From assembly GCA_015655035.1 (NCBI GenBank), contig JAATFS010000192.1, forward strand, positions 1 to 12,443: a stretch of 12,443 bases of DNA. Reading direction: 5' to 3'. Below, piece after piece: positions 1-7,103 of the stretch. Under the pieces are notes generated by a model. The model was not told the origin of the DNA. It worked only from the letters and a program-made list of their open reading frames with translations, and ran no database searches. The DNA is from Lysobacterales bacterium. Its GTDB lineage: Bacteria > Pseudomonadota > Gammaproteobacteria > Xanthomonadales > Xanthomonadaceae. Every line of letters begins with the position of its first letter. Position 1 is the stretch's first letter. The translations under genes were made by a program, and so were the position numbers.

Positions 1-1091
1 GACGCGGTGAGGGTGCGGTGCTTCAGAGCCGGGATCAGTTCCAGCGCACGGCGATGGGTCAGCTGGACGATCGCCGGGTCGGCCACCGGATCCAGGATGC
101 GCATCCGCTCCATCGGCGTTGGCCGGTCCAGTCGCCAGCGCGACAGGCCTTCGTGGCCCGAACGGATGCCTTCCAGACCGCCCGGGGACAGGTTGCGCCA
201 GCGTCGCTGGAACATCGGCAGGAACTGCGGGGCGAACCGCAGCAGCTGCGCGGTGGGATCGACGCGACCACGGCCGCTGATCGCCAGCGTGTAGCCGCCA
301 TCGGAACGCCGGGTCATGGATATTTCGGTGGTATGCAGCGCGGCCGGGAATTCGCCTTCGCCCGGGGAGACAGCCAGCGCGGCCTGGCGGATGCTGGCCT
401 GCGGGAAGCGGATGCCGTGCTGGCGGCAGAACGAGGAGGCCCAGGCGCCGCCGGCCAGTACCGCGACGGGGGTGCGGATCGTGCCTTTCTCGGTGACCAC
501 GGCGGCCAGCCGGCCGCCTTCGGTTTCGATCCCGCGCGCTGCGCAGCCCTGATGCACGGTGCCGCTGAGTGCCATGACCGCGCGTGCCACCGCCGGGGCC
601 GCCAGCGCCGGATCGGCGGTGCCGTCGGTCGGCGAGAACACGCCGCCCTTCCAGGGCCTGCCGGTCGGCCGGCCGTGTTCGGCGGCCTCGGCGGCGCTCA
701 GCATGCGCGTGTCCACGCCGACACCGCGGGCGAACCTGCCCCAGCGCGCCCAGGTGTCCAGCTCGCCGTCGTCATTGCTGAGATAGAGCAGGCCACAGCG
801 GCGGAATCCGGTCTGCTGGCCACTATCGGTTGCGAATCGTTCCCACAGGTCAAGGCTTCGGGTGGCCATCGGCAGCTCGCGTGCATCGCGGTTCTGCTGG
901 CGGCACCAGCCCCAGTTGCGGCTGGATTGCTCGGCGCCGATCCGGCCCTTCTCGAGCAGCGCCACCTTCATCCCGCGCCTAGCCAGGTAGTAGGCGGTGA
1001 ATGCGCCGATGATGCCGCCACCGATGACGACGGCGTCGGCGTGCGTCGGCAGCTCGGGGGTGGTCTCGATCAGGGTCAGCGGTGCGGGCAT
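1..1091 (-). CDS. FAD-dependent oxidoreductase, DAO superfamily (3' end cut by window edge)
   Basis: The frame reads without a stop from the ATG at 1091 to the left edge, giving 363 visible codons; the C-terminus is missing. A Rossmann dinucleotide-binding motif VIGGGIIG lies at residues 22-29, with the acidic FAD-ribose residue E47 in the LLEKG stretch. It is followed by SSRNWGWCRQQNRD (56-69), a flavin-contacting signature typical of DadA/sarcosine-oxidase-like DAO enzymes. Members oxidise amines or amino acids to imines, passing electrons to O2 or the respiratory chain. No signal peptide is seen, so it is cytoplasmic or peripheral. It lies 49 bp downstream of the aldehyde dehydrogenase, which fits an operon in which it makes the aldehyde precursor. 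No strong ribosome binding site precedes the ATG, and no alternative start is seen in the few codons upstream. The substrate cannot be read from the sequence. Confidence 0.9.
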   Translation of the reverse strand, partial: MPAPLTLIETTPELPTHADAVVIGGGIIGAFTAYYLARRGMKVALLEKGRIGAEQSSRNWGWCRQQNRDARELPMATRSLDLWERFATDSGQQTGFRRCGLLYLSNDDGELDTWARWGRFARGVGVDTRMLSAAEAAEHGRPTGRPWKGGVFSPTDGTADPALAAPAVARAVMALSGTVHQGCAARGIETEGGRLAAVVTEKGTIRTPVAVLAGGAWASSFCRQHGIRFPQASIRQAALAVSPGEGEFPAALHTTEISMTRRSDGGYTLAISGRGRVDPTAQLLRFAPQFLPMFQRRWRNLSPGGLEGIRSGHEGLSRWRLDRPTPMERMRILDPVADPAIVQLTHRRALELIPALKHRTLTA

Positions 1092-1140
1092 GTGCGGGAT
1101 GTCGATGCGTCGATGCGCGAAGCAAGCGGGGGGAGGCGAT

Positions 1141-2580
1141 TCAGAGGCCGAGGATGGCCTTGGTCTCGAGGTATTCCTCGAAGCCGTGGACACCATACTC
1201 GCGGCCGTTGCCCGAGCGCTTGTAGCCGCCAAACGGGGCGTGGCCGTTCCAGGCCGGGTAGTTGACGTGCACCTGCCCGGCGCGAATGCGGCCGGCCACG
1301 CGCTGTGCCCGTTGCCGGTCGCCCGATTGCAGGTGCGCGCTGAGGCCGTAGACGGTGTCGTTGGCGATCGCGATGGCCTCGGCCTCGTCACGGTAGGGCA
1401 TGATCGCCAGCACCGGCCCGAAGATTTCTTCCTGCGCGATCCGCATGTCCGCAGTCACGCCGGAGAACACCGTCGGTTGGGCGAAGAACCCACGTTCCAG
1501 CCCGGGCGGTCGGTTGGGTCCACCGCAGACCAGCCGCGCGCCGTCGTCGATGCCGGCCGCGATCATTTCCTGCACCCGCGCAAATTGCGCGGCGTTGGCG
1601 ATCGGACCCATGGCGGTGCTTTCATCGTTAGGGTCGCCTACCGCGATGTTGGCCACCGCTGCCTGGACCAGCGCTTCCACTTCGGCCAGGCGCGAGGCGG
1701 GCACCAGCATCCGGGTCGGCGCGCTGCACGACTGGCCGACGTTGCGCATGCCGGTCAGCACGCCCTTGGCGACGCCATTTTCGAAATCGGCATCGTCCAG
1801 GAACAGGTTGGGCGATTTGCCGCCGAGTTCCTGCACCACGCGCTTGACCGTGACGGCGGCCGCCTGCGCGACCAGCACGCCGGCGCGGGTCGAGCCGGTG
1901 ATGGAGATCATGTCCACGTGCGGGTGCGCGGCCAGCGCCGCACCCACGATCTCGCCGCGTCCGCCGACCAGGTTGAACACGCCGGCGGGCGTGCCGGCGT
2001 CATGCATGACCTGCGCGAACAGCTGCGCGCTGTATGGCGACAGCTCGCTGGGTTTCAGTACTACGGTGCAGCCGGCTGCGAGGGCTGGCGCGACCTTGGC
2101 GGTGATCTGGTACAGCGGCCAGTTCCATGGGGTGATCAGCGCGCAGACGCCAATTGGTTCCTTCACCGTGGCCACGCCCTCCTCGCCGGAAACGAAGGCG
2201 TAGCGTTGCAGGACTTCTCTCTGCACGCGCACGTGCTCGATCGCGAAAGGCACCTGGGCGGCGCGGGCAAAGCCAATGGCGGCGCCCATCTCGGTGACGA
2301 TGGCCTGCGCGAACAGTTCCGCGCGCGCTTCCAGCAGTGCCACGATACGGCCGAGCAGCGCGGCGCGTTCGTCCACGCTGCTGCGCGAGAAGGTCTCGAA
2401 CGCGCGCCGAGCGGCGGCTACGGCGATATCCACGTCGGCCGGCGTGCCAGCGGCGACGTGTCCAACCACGTGCTCGGTGGCCGGATCGACGACGGCGATC
2501 CGCTCTGCGTCTGCGCGCTGGTGCCATTGGCCGTCGATGTAGAACCGGAAGTCGTTTTTCTCTGCGAGATGAACTGCCAT
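1141..2580 (-). CDS. NAD(P)-dependent aldehyde dehydrogenase
   Basis: A full-length 479-residue ALDH superfamily enzyme that oxidises an aldehyde to the carboxylic acid in the cytoplasm. In order it shows the PWNW motif (about 151-154) with the oxyanion-hole Asn, the cofactor-binding Lys in VLKPSE (K176), the GSTRAG turn of the Rossmann fold (229-234), the general base Glu in QELGGKSPN (E251), the catalytic Cys in GQSCSAPTR (C285), and a later EEIFGPV motif. I chose the ATG at 2580 because AGGA sits five bases upstream and the protein then begins MAVHLAEKND. A GTG at 2622 would overlap the end of the cupin gene. The neighbouring transaminase and FAD oxidoreductases would supply aminoaldehydes, so a KauB/PuuC-like role in amine breakdown is inferred. 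Aldehyde specificity is not determined. Confidence 0.95.
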   Translation of the reverse strand: MAVHLAEKNDFRFYIDGQWHQRADAERIAVVDPATEHVVGHVAAGTPADVDIAVAAARRAFETFSRSSVDERAALLGRIVALLEARAELFAQAIVTEMGAAIGFARAAQVPFAIEHVRVQREVLQRYAFVSGEEGVATVKEPIGVCALITPWNWPLYQITAKVAPALAAGCTVVLKPSELSPYSAQLFAQVMHDAGTPAGVFNLVGGRGEIVGAALAAHPHVDMISITGSTRAGVLVAQAAAVTVKRVVQELGGKSPNLFLDDADFENGVAKGVLTGMRNVGQSCSAPTRMLVPASRLAEVEALVQAAVANIAVGDPNDESTAMGPIANAAQFARVQEMIAAGIDDGARLVCGGPNRPPGLERGFFAQPTVFSGVTADMRIAQEEIFGPVLAIMPYRDEAEAIAIANDTVYGLSAHLQSGDRQRAQRVAGRIRAGQVHVNYPAWNGHAPFGGYKRSGNGREYGVHGFEEYLETKAILGL

Positions 2581-2606
2581 GGTGTTCCTGTGCAAGGACC
2601 GGTTGG

Positions 2607-2960
2607 TCAGGCCGTGACCCACACCTTGCGCACGGTTTCGAGGGTGCGCCAGGTGCCGATGTAGCCGGGTTTCATGATGAAGCAGTCGCCCGCCTTGTAG
2701 ATCACCGGCGGTTGCCCGGCCTCGGTGATCTCCGCCACGCCGGACAGGATCAGGCAGAACTCCCAGGTTTCGCCCTTGATCGAGTGGTTGATGCCGGGCG
2801 TGGACTCGAACACGCCGGCGCGGATCTTGTCGTCCTTGGCGCTGTCCACGTCCCAGTTGCGGCAGACGATGTCGCCCTCGATCACGCGCTCGGCCGGTGG
2901 CCGGTATTCGCGCGGTTCGCCGAGCTGGTCGAGGTTGAAGGAAACGAGGAGCGGGGACAT
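2607..2960 (-). CDS. Small cupin-domain protein (DUF861/EutQ-like)
   Basis: This 117-residue protein is essentially one cupin beta-barrel. The N-terminal third is followed by strands carrying INHSIKGETWEFCLILSG (about 57-74) and the second cupin stretch GDCFIMKPGYIGTW (91-104). That second motif, with its F-x-x-P-G and G-x-W pattern, is characteristic of the DUF861/cupin_3 group that includes EutQ-like and ureidoglycine-aminohydrolase-like proteins. Such stand-alone cupins are common in amino acid and amine catabolic operons, where they may act as small-molecule sensors or metal-dependent isomerases. No specific reaction can be assigned here. The gene ends 26 bp before the aldehyde dehydrogenase start and is probably co-transcribed with it. 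A weak AAGG lies upstream of the ATG. Confidence 0.88.
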   Translation of the reverse strand: MSPLLVSFNLDQLGEPREYRPPAERVIEGDIVCRNWDVDSAKDDKIRAGVFESTPGINHSIKGETWEFCLILSGVAEITEAGQPPVIYKAGDCFIMKPGYIGTWRTLETVRKVWVTA

Positions 2961-3052
2961 GTGCAGGGCCTTGCCGGGAGTGTGTTGCCTGTCTCCCTAT
3001 GCTAGGGGTGCACTTGCGCGCTTGCTGCCGAAGCGGGTGCCGGCGGCGGTGG
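2961..3052 (-). promoter_or_regulatory. Possible promoter/operator region of the cupin-ALDH-oxidoreductase genes
   Basis: This stretch separates the lrp-type gene from the cupin. It contains a perfect 5-3-5 inverted repeat, CCCTA-TGC-TAGGG, at 2995-3007, about 35-47 bp upstream of the cupin start. On the minus strand the repeat covers TAGCAT, which resembles a -10 hexamer, though no convincing -35 was found. An operator overlapping a promoter is one reading. Lrp/AsnC proteins often bind short dyads next to their own gene, but no match to a defined consensus can be claimed. Confidence 0.3.
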
Positions 3053-3055
3053 AAA

Positions 3056-3087
3056 ATGCGCGATTGCCGCTTGCATGCAGCGCAATC
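3056..3087 (-). terminator. Possible weak terminator after the Lrp/AsnC gene
   Basis: Just past the stop codon at 3100, the minus-strand transcript can form a hairpin from 3087 to 3062. The arms are GATTGCGC and GCGGCAATC, with one bulge and a nine-base loop. Six bases later comes a short ATTTT run. The stem is imperfect and the T tract is short and not adjacent, so termination would be partial at best. Confidence 0.28.
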
Positions 3088-3099
3088 TGCCGGTGCCGC

Positions 3100-3594
3100 T
3101 CACGGCGCCGGCGGGAACAGCCGCTCGATCGGGTAGTGGGTCTTGATGAAAGGCGACTTGATGACGATGTAGCTGAAGTATTTCTCGATACCGATGTTGC
3201 GTTCGAGCAGGTCTTCCATCACCGATTGGTAGTGGTTGACGCCGCGTGCGACGAACTTGAGCAGGTAGTCGTAGCCGCCGCTGACCAGGTGGCACTCGAT
3301 CACCTCGTCGACGTTGCGCACCGCGTTCTCGAAACGCACGAAGTCCTGGCGGTGGTGGTCGGACAGCGTGATCTCGGTGAAGACAGTCAAGGTGTCGCCA
3401 AGCTTGGTCAGGTCCAGCTGCGCGGCGTAGGCGGTGATGTAGCCGGCCTGCTCCAGTCGCTTGACCCGGATCAGGCAAGGGCTGGGGGACAGGCTGACGG
3501 CCTCGGCCAGGTCGACGTTGGTGATGCGTCCCTGTTTTTGCAGGTGGCCGAGGATGCGCAGGTCGATGCGGTCGAGCTTGATGGGGCCGGTCAC
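3100..3594 (-). CDS. Lrp/AsnC family transcriptional regulator
   Basis: A 164-residue protein of typical family length. The N-terminal winged helix-turn-helix occupies about residues 6-60, beginning LDRIDLRILGHLQKQGR and followed by the recognition region around LSPSPCLIRVKRLEQAG. The C-terminal RAM/ligand-binding domain spans about 65-150 and contains VSGGYDYLLKF (104-114), the usual effector-pocket strand. These proteins bind amino acids or related metabolites and form dimers to hexadecamers on DNA. It lies between the aminotransferase and the cupin, so it probably controls both and itself. The start is a GTG at 3594; no ATG is in frame nearby, and the ribosome binding site is poor. A good promoter lies directly upstream. 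Confidence 0.95.
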   Translation of the reverse strand: MTGPIKLDRIDLRILGHLQKQGRITNVDLAEAVSLSPSPCLIRVKRLEQAGYITAYAAQLDLTKLGDTLTVFTEITLSDHHRQDFVRFENAVRNVDEVIECHLVSGGYDYLLKFVARGVNHYQSVMEDLLERNIGIEKYFSYIVIKSPFIKTHYPIERLFPPAP

Positions 3595-3629
3595 AGAAGT
3601 CTCGTGCAGGAATGAAGCGGAGCTGCCCG

Positions 3630-3658
3630 ATTGTGTTGAGCGCTTGCGATGGGGTCAA
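3630..3658 (-). promoter_or_regulatory. Predicted sigma70-type promoter for the Lrp/AsnC gene
   Basis: On the minus strand, TTGACC (plus-strand 3653-3658) is followed after exactly 17 bp by CACAAT (3630-3635). The -35 matches five of six consensus bases and the -10 four of six. It is the best promoter seen in the window and gives an untranslated leader of roughly 30 bases before the GTG at 3594. An inverted repeat GTTGA-N15-TCAAC (3635-3639 and 3655-3659) overlays its two hexamers, which suits autoregulation. Confidence 0.45.
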
Positions 3659-3679
3659 CGGTACAACGCATTGCCGCGC

Positions 3680-5086
3680 TCAGGGGGCGAGCGATGCACG
3701 CACGTCCGGCGCCGCCAGTACCTGGTCCAGGGTCCTGCGCAGGCGAGCACCCATCAGTTCGCACTCGGTCTCGGTCATGCACAGTGCCGGAGCGAAGCCG
3801 AGGATGTTGTCGGCGAAGGCGCGGAAGATCAGCCCGTTGCGGTAGCCGGTCTCGGCCAGGCGATCGGATAGTTTCAGCGCCGGATCGAAGCCGCGCTTGC
3901 GGTGTTTGTCGGCGACGAGCTCCAGCGCGCCCAGCAGGCCGCGATGGCGCGCGTCGCCCACCAACGGGTGATCGCGCAGGCCGTCCAGCGTGGCGGCGAA
4001 GGCGGGAGCGACCTTCTGGCCATTGGCCAGGATGCCTTCCTCTTGGTACAGGCGGATCACTTCCAGTGCCACGGCGGCGGCAACCGGGTGCGCGGAATAG
4101 GTGGCGCCGTGGCCAATGACCGCACCGGCCGGGGCACCGTCGGCGATACCGGCATAGACCTTGTCCGACAGCAGCGTGGCGCCCATCGGCACGTAGCCGG
4201 AGGTCAGGCCCTTGGCGACGGTCATCAGGTCTGGCGCCACGCCTTCGTCCTCGCAGGCGAACATCGGCCCGGTGCGACCGAAGCCGGTGATGACCTCGTC
4301 GACCACGAACAGAATGTCCAGTTCGCTGGCGGTGTCGCGCATCGCCTTGAGCCAACCGCGTGGCGGCACGATCACCCCACCTGAGCCCTGGATCGGTTCG
4401 CAGAAGAACGCGGCGACATTGTCGGCGCCGAGTTCGGCGACCTTGGCACGCAGCGCGTCGGTGGAGGCGGCGATCACTGCCTGCGGATCGTCGCCGTGCT
4501 CGCTGCGGTAGGGATTGGGCGACGGCAGGTAGTGCTGGTGCGGCAGCGGCAGGTCGAAGCCGCGGTGGAAGCTGGGCAGCGCGGTCAGCCCGGCGCCGGT
4601 GCTGGAAGAGCCGTGATACCCGCGTTCCAGTGCAATGAAGTGTTTCTTGGTCGGGCGCCCGGTGTTGTTGTAGTACTGCACGATGAGGCGGATCGCCGCA
4701 TCCACCGCTTCCGAGCCGCCGAGGGTGAGATAGACATGGTTGAGCGTGCCCGGTGCCAGCTGCGCCAGCTTGGCGGCCAGGCGGATCGCCGGCTCGCTGC
4801 CGTAGTGGAAGTAGCCGGTGGCGTAGGGCAGCCGGCGCATCTGCTGGGCGGCGGCCTCGACCACGCTGTCGCGGCCATAGCCGACGTTGACGCACCACAG
4901 CCCGGCGAAAGCATCCAGCAACTTGTTGCCGTTGGCGTCCCACAGCCAGCAGCCCTGGCCGGATTGGAGCACGTTGACGCCGTGCGCCTCGTGCTGGCGC
5001 CAGGCCGCGACCGGGTGGATCAGGTGGTCTCGGTCGAGTTCGCGCAGCGTGGGCGTGGAGGAGGATGAGCGGGAGGCGGGCAGCAT
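3680..5086 (-). CDS. Class III PLP-dependent aminotransferase (putrescine/omega-amino acid:pyruvate type)
   Basis: A 468-residue cytoplasmic fold-type I aminotransferase of normal length. Visible features in order are the substrate-pocket region LLDAFAGLWCVNVGYG (57-71), the PLP phosphate-binding turn GGSEAV (123-128), the YHGSS segment (157-161), E230 in FFCEPIQG, the PLP pyridine-nitrogen Asp in VVDEVITGFGRTG (D263), and the Schiff-base lysine K292 in VAKGLTSGYVPMGA. The N-terminal LDRDHLIHPVAAW pattern resembles the SpuC/omega-amino acid:pyruvate subgroup, which moves the amino group of putrescine, cadaverine, beta-alanine or similar compounds to pyruvate. The ATG at 5086 has a weak GGA upstream. 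The gene is separated from ghrA by 208 bp, so it may have its own promoter. The exact donor is inferred, not shown. Confidence 0.95.
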   Translation of the reverse strand: MLPASRSSSSTPTLRELDRDHLIHPVAAWRQHEAHGVNVLQSGQGCWLWDANGNKLLDAFAGLWCVNVGYGRDSVVEAAAQQMRRLPYATGYFHYGSEPAIRLAAKLAQLAPGTLNHVYLTLGGSEAVDAAIRLIVQYYNNTGRPTKKHFIALERGYHGSSSTGAGLTALPSFHRGFDLPLPHQHYLPSPNPYRSEHGDDPQAVIAASTDALRAKVAELGADNVAAFFCEPIQGSGGVIVPPRGWLKAMRDTASELDILFVVDEVITGFGRTGPMFACEDEGVAPDLMTVAKGLTSGYVPMGATLLSDKVYAGIADGAPAGAVIGHGATYSAHPVAAAVALEVIRLYQEEGILANGQKVAPAFAATLDGLRDHPLVGDARHRGLLGALELVADKHRKRGFDPALKLSDRLAETGYRNGLIFRAFADNILGFAPALCMTETECELMGARLRRTLDQVLAAPDVRASLAP

Positions 5087-5294
5087 GTTTTCCGTACCTG
5101 ACGGGGGATTCGGGTGCGACGCGCGCGTACGCGCTGCGCGGTCGGCGGAGATCGCCAGCTTAGGTGCGGCGTACGAGAGGATGCTGCCGGTTTTGCGGAC
5201 GTGTGGCGGTGCCGATGCGGTTGTTCGGCGGGGCGCGGCAGATTATGCGGCGGGATCGTTGCCGGCGTTCCGTGCCGATGCGGCGTGGCCGCGC
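5087..5294 (-). promoter_or_regulatory. Spacer upstream of the aminotransferase, possible promoter/operator region
   Basis: This 208-bp spacer has no plausible gene. It contains a perfect 12-bp palindrome GCGCGTACGCGC at 5123-5134, about 40 bp upstream of the aminotransferase start. It also has a -10-like CATAAT on the minus strand (plus-strand 5242-5247) without a good -35, and a 12-bp direct repeat GTGCCGATGCGG at 5209-5220 and 5272-5283. The length argues that the aminotransferase can be transcribed separately from ghrA, but no strong promoter is visible. Confidence 0.3.
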
Positions 5295-6218
5295 TCAGTA
5301 GCCGCGGGTGCGATCGATTTCCCCGAGCAACGGTTCACCCGCATCGTGGCGGCGCAGGTTCTCCAGCACCGCCAGCGCCGAGCCTTCTGCGCGGGTGGCG
5401 CTGGCGATGTGCGGGGTCAGCCAGATGCGCGGGTGCTGCCATAGCGGGTCGTGCGGCGGCAGCGGCTCGGGATCGGTCACGTCGACGATCGCCTCGCTCA
5501 GCTGGCCGCTGTCCAGCGCGGCCAGCAGGTCGGCGGCGACCAACTGCGCGCCGCGTCCCACCTGTAGCAGTGCCGCCCCACGTGGCAACCGCGCGAACAG
5601 CTTGGCATCGAGCAGGCCACGGGTGGCCTCGGTCAAGGGCAGCAGGCAGATCAGGATGTCGCTGCGCGCCAGCAGCGCGTCCAGGCCTTCGCCGCCGGCG
5701 AAGCTGGCGATGCCGGCCAGCTGGCGCGGGCTGCGGCTCCAGCCGGCGCAATCGAAGCCGTAGCCATGCAGGTGGCGCAGCACCGCGCCGCCCAGCTCGC
5801 CAATGCCGAGCACGCCGATCCGGCGCCGCGCTGCCGGCACCACCGGCAGCGGTTGCCAGTGGCGCTCGCGCTGCTGGCGAAGGTACTGCGGCAAGTTGCG
5901 GTGCAGCGCGAGCACGCTGGCGCTGACGTATTCGAGCATGGCCTCGCGAATGCCGGGCTCGATCATTCGCACCACGCGCACGCGCGGTGGCAGCGCGGCG
6001 AGGTCGAAGTGGTCGATGCCGGCGCCGACGCCGAACAGGATCTCGAGATTGGGAAACACCGACAGGTCCGGCGGCGGCACCCAGGCGGCGAGGTAGCGCA
6101 CCTGCGCCGGGTCGCCGAGGTCGGGCCAGAAGCGCAGGCGCAATGCCGGCATGCGCTCGGCGAAGACCTGGGCCCAGACCTGGCCGCGCTGTGCGTCGGA
6201 TTTGTAGAGCAGGGTCAT
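5295..6218 (-). CDS. ghrA: D-isomer 2-hydroxyacid dehydrogenase, glyoxylate/hydroxypyruvate reductase A type
   Basis: The protein has 307 residues, close to the GhrA length, and reduces glyoxylate, hydroxypyruvate or another 2-oxoacid to the 2-hydroxyacid with NAD(P)H. It shows the substrate-side FGVGAGIDH (62-70), the nucleotide-binding GIGELG (138-143), the substrate-binding Arg in VGRGAQ (R222), the active-site Glu in DPEPLP (E251), and the catalytic His in LTPHIAS (H270). All three catalytic residues are therefore present. The ATG at 6218 lies only six bases after the GNAT stop, so the two are almost certainly co-transcribed and may be translationally coupled. In this setting it might remove a keto acid or glyoxylate from amine catabolism, which is inference. 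Confidence 0.9.
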   Translation of the reverse strand: MTLLYKSDAQRGQVWAQVFAERMPALRLRFWPDLGDPAQVRYLAAWVPPPDLSVFPNLEILFGVGAGIDHFDLAALPPRVRVVRMIEPGIREAMLEYVSASVLALHRNLPQYLRQQRERHWQPLPVVPAARRRIGVLGIGELGGAVLRHLHGYGFDCAGWSRSPRQLAGIASFAGGEGLDALLARSDILICLLPLTEATRGLLDAKLFARLPRGAALLQVGRGAQLVAADLLAALDSGQLSEAIVDVTDPEPLPPHDPLWQHPRIWLTPHIASATRAEGSALAVLENLRRHDAGEPLLGEIDRTRGY

Positions 6219-6224
6219 GCGGCG

Positions 6225-7103
6225 TCAGCCAAACGCCTGCGTCGCCAGCGCGAACAGGCGCAGGCCCGGATCGGTGGCCGGCGGCTGGCCATGCACCATC
6301 GTGGTGACGGTGCCGACCCGGCGCATGCCCAAGGTCTCGATCCATTCGGTCAGGCCGCTGTCGAAATCGAGGTCGATGCGGGTGAAGCGGCCGGCATTGA
6401 GCCCGGCCAGATGCGCGACCAGGGCCTGCGCGCCACGCGTGTCCGGGGCAGTGACCGGGCCGATCGACCAGCCGCGGCCGAAACGCCGCAGCAGCGCAAA
6501 GCCCTGCGCAACGTTGTCGTGGTCCAGCACCACCGCATGGCTGGCCTCGGCCAGCAGCGTGGCGATCAGCGCCGGGCGATGCATGCCGCGCGCGCGTACG
6601 TCCAGCGCGATCAGGGTGTCCAGGTCGCGGTGGCTGGCCGGACGCAGCCGCCAGCCCGGGTCCAGCGCCACCAGCGGTGCCGGCAGCGCGGTGCCCTGGT
6701 GCTGGCGTACTTCGCCGGTGCGCAGGAAGCCCAGCCGTTCGTACAGGCCGCGACCTTCGGCCGTGGCGTGCAGCAGCACTCGTCGCGGCTGCGCCTCGGC
6801 CAGCAGTACTTCCATCACCCGATGGCCGATGCGCTGGCCACGGCAGGCGGCGCTTACGATGATCAGGCCGAGCGTGGCGAAGTCGCGGTCCCAGCGCCAG
6901 GTCAGGCCGGTGGCGACGACGGCGCCGTCGCGTTCGGCCACCACGCCCTGGCCCAGTGCGAAGGCCAGTTGCCAGTCTTCCAGGCGATGTGGCCAGCGCA
7001 GGTCGGAGGACATCGCGTAGGCCGCGTCCAGATCGGCGGCGATCATCTTCCTGAGCGTGACCCCGTCGGCGAGGGCGACATCCTGTGCGGTGGCTCGATT
7101 CAA
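6225..7103 (-). CDS. Tandem-domain GNAT family N-acetyltransferase
   Basis: This 292-residue protein looks like two GNAT modules. The first (about 13-140) carries the acetyl-CoA pyrophosphate-binding motif A around LIIVSAACRGQRIGHRVME (80-98), with the R/Q-x-x-G-x pattern at 88-94, followed by YERLGF (121-126). The second (about 152-285) begins WRLRPASHRDLD and matches the degenerate C-terminal acetyltransferase domain seen in YitH-like proteins; I see no intact motif A there. The best start is TTG at 7103: a stop codon lies ten codons upstream and no ATG or GTG occurs between. An internal ATG at residue 20 would cut into the first strand. It would acetylate a small amine, plausibly a polyamine or amino acid given the neighbours, but the substrate is unknown. 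Confidence 0.88.
   Translation of the reverse strand: MNRATAQDVALADGVTLRKMIAADLDAAYAMSSDLRWPHRLEDWQLAFALGQGVVAERDGAVVATGLTWRWDRDFATLGLIIVSAACRGQRIGHRVMEVLLAEAQPRRVLLHATAEGRGLYERLGFLRTGEVRQHQGTALPAPLVALDPGWRLRPASHRDLDTLIALDVRARGMHRPALIATLLAEASHAVVLDHDNVAQGFALLRRFGRGWSIGPVTAPDTRGAQALVAHLAGLNAGRFTRIDLDFDSGLTEWIETLGMRRVGTVTTMVHGQPPATDPGLRLFALATQAFG

Noticed and set aside
18..1265. Long plus-strand open frame of 415 codons
   Set aside because: It is antisense to the FAD oxidoreductase and the end of the aldehyde dehydrogenase, has low-complexity Arg/Gly/Ala composition and no domain pattern. It is a GC-rich shadow.
997..2664. Plus-strand open frame of 555 codons opposite the aldehyde dehydrogenase
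   Set aside because: The minus-strand frame has full ALDH motifs. The plus frame is His/Arg/Gly-rich with no recognisable fold.
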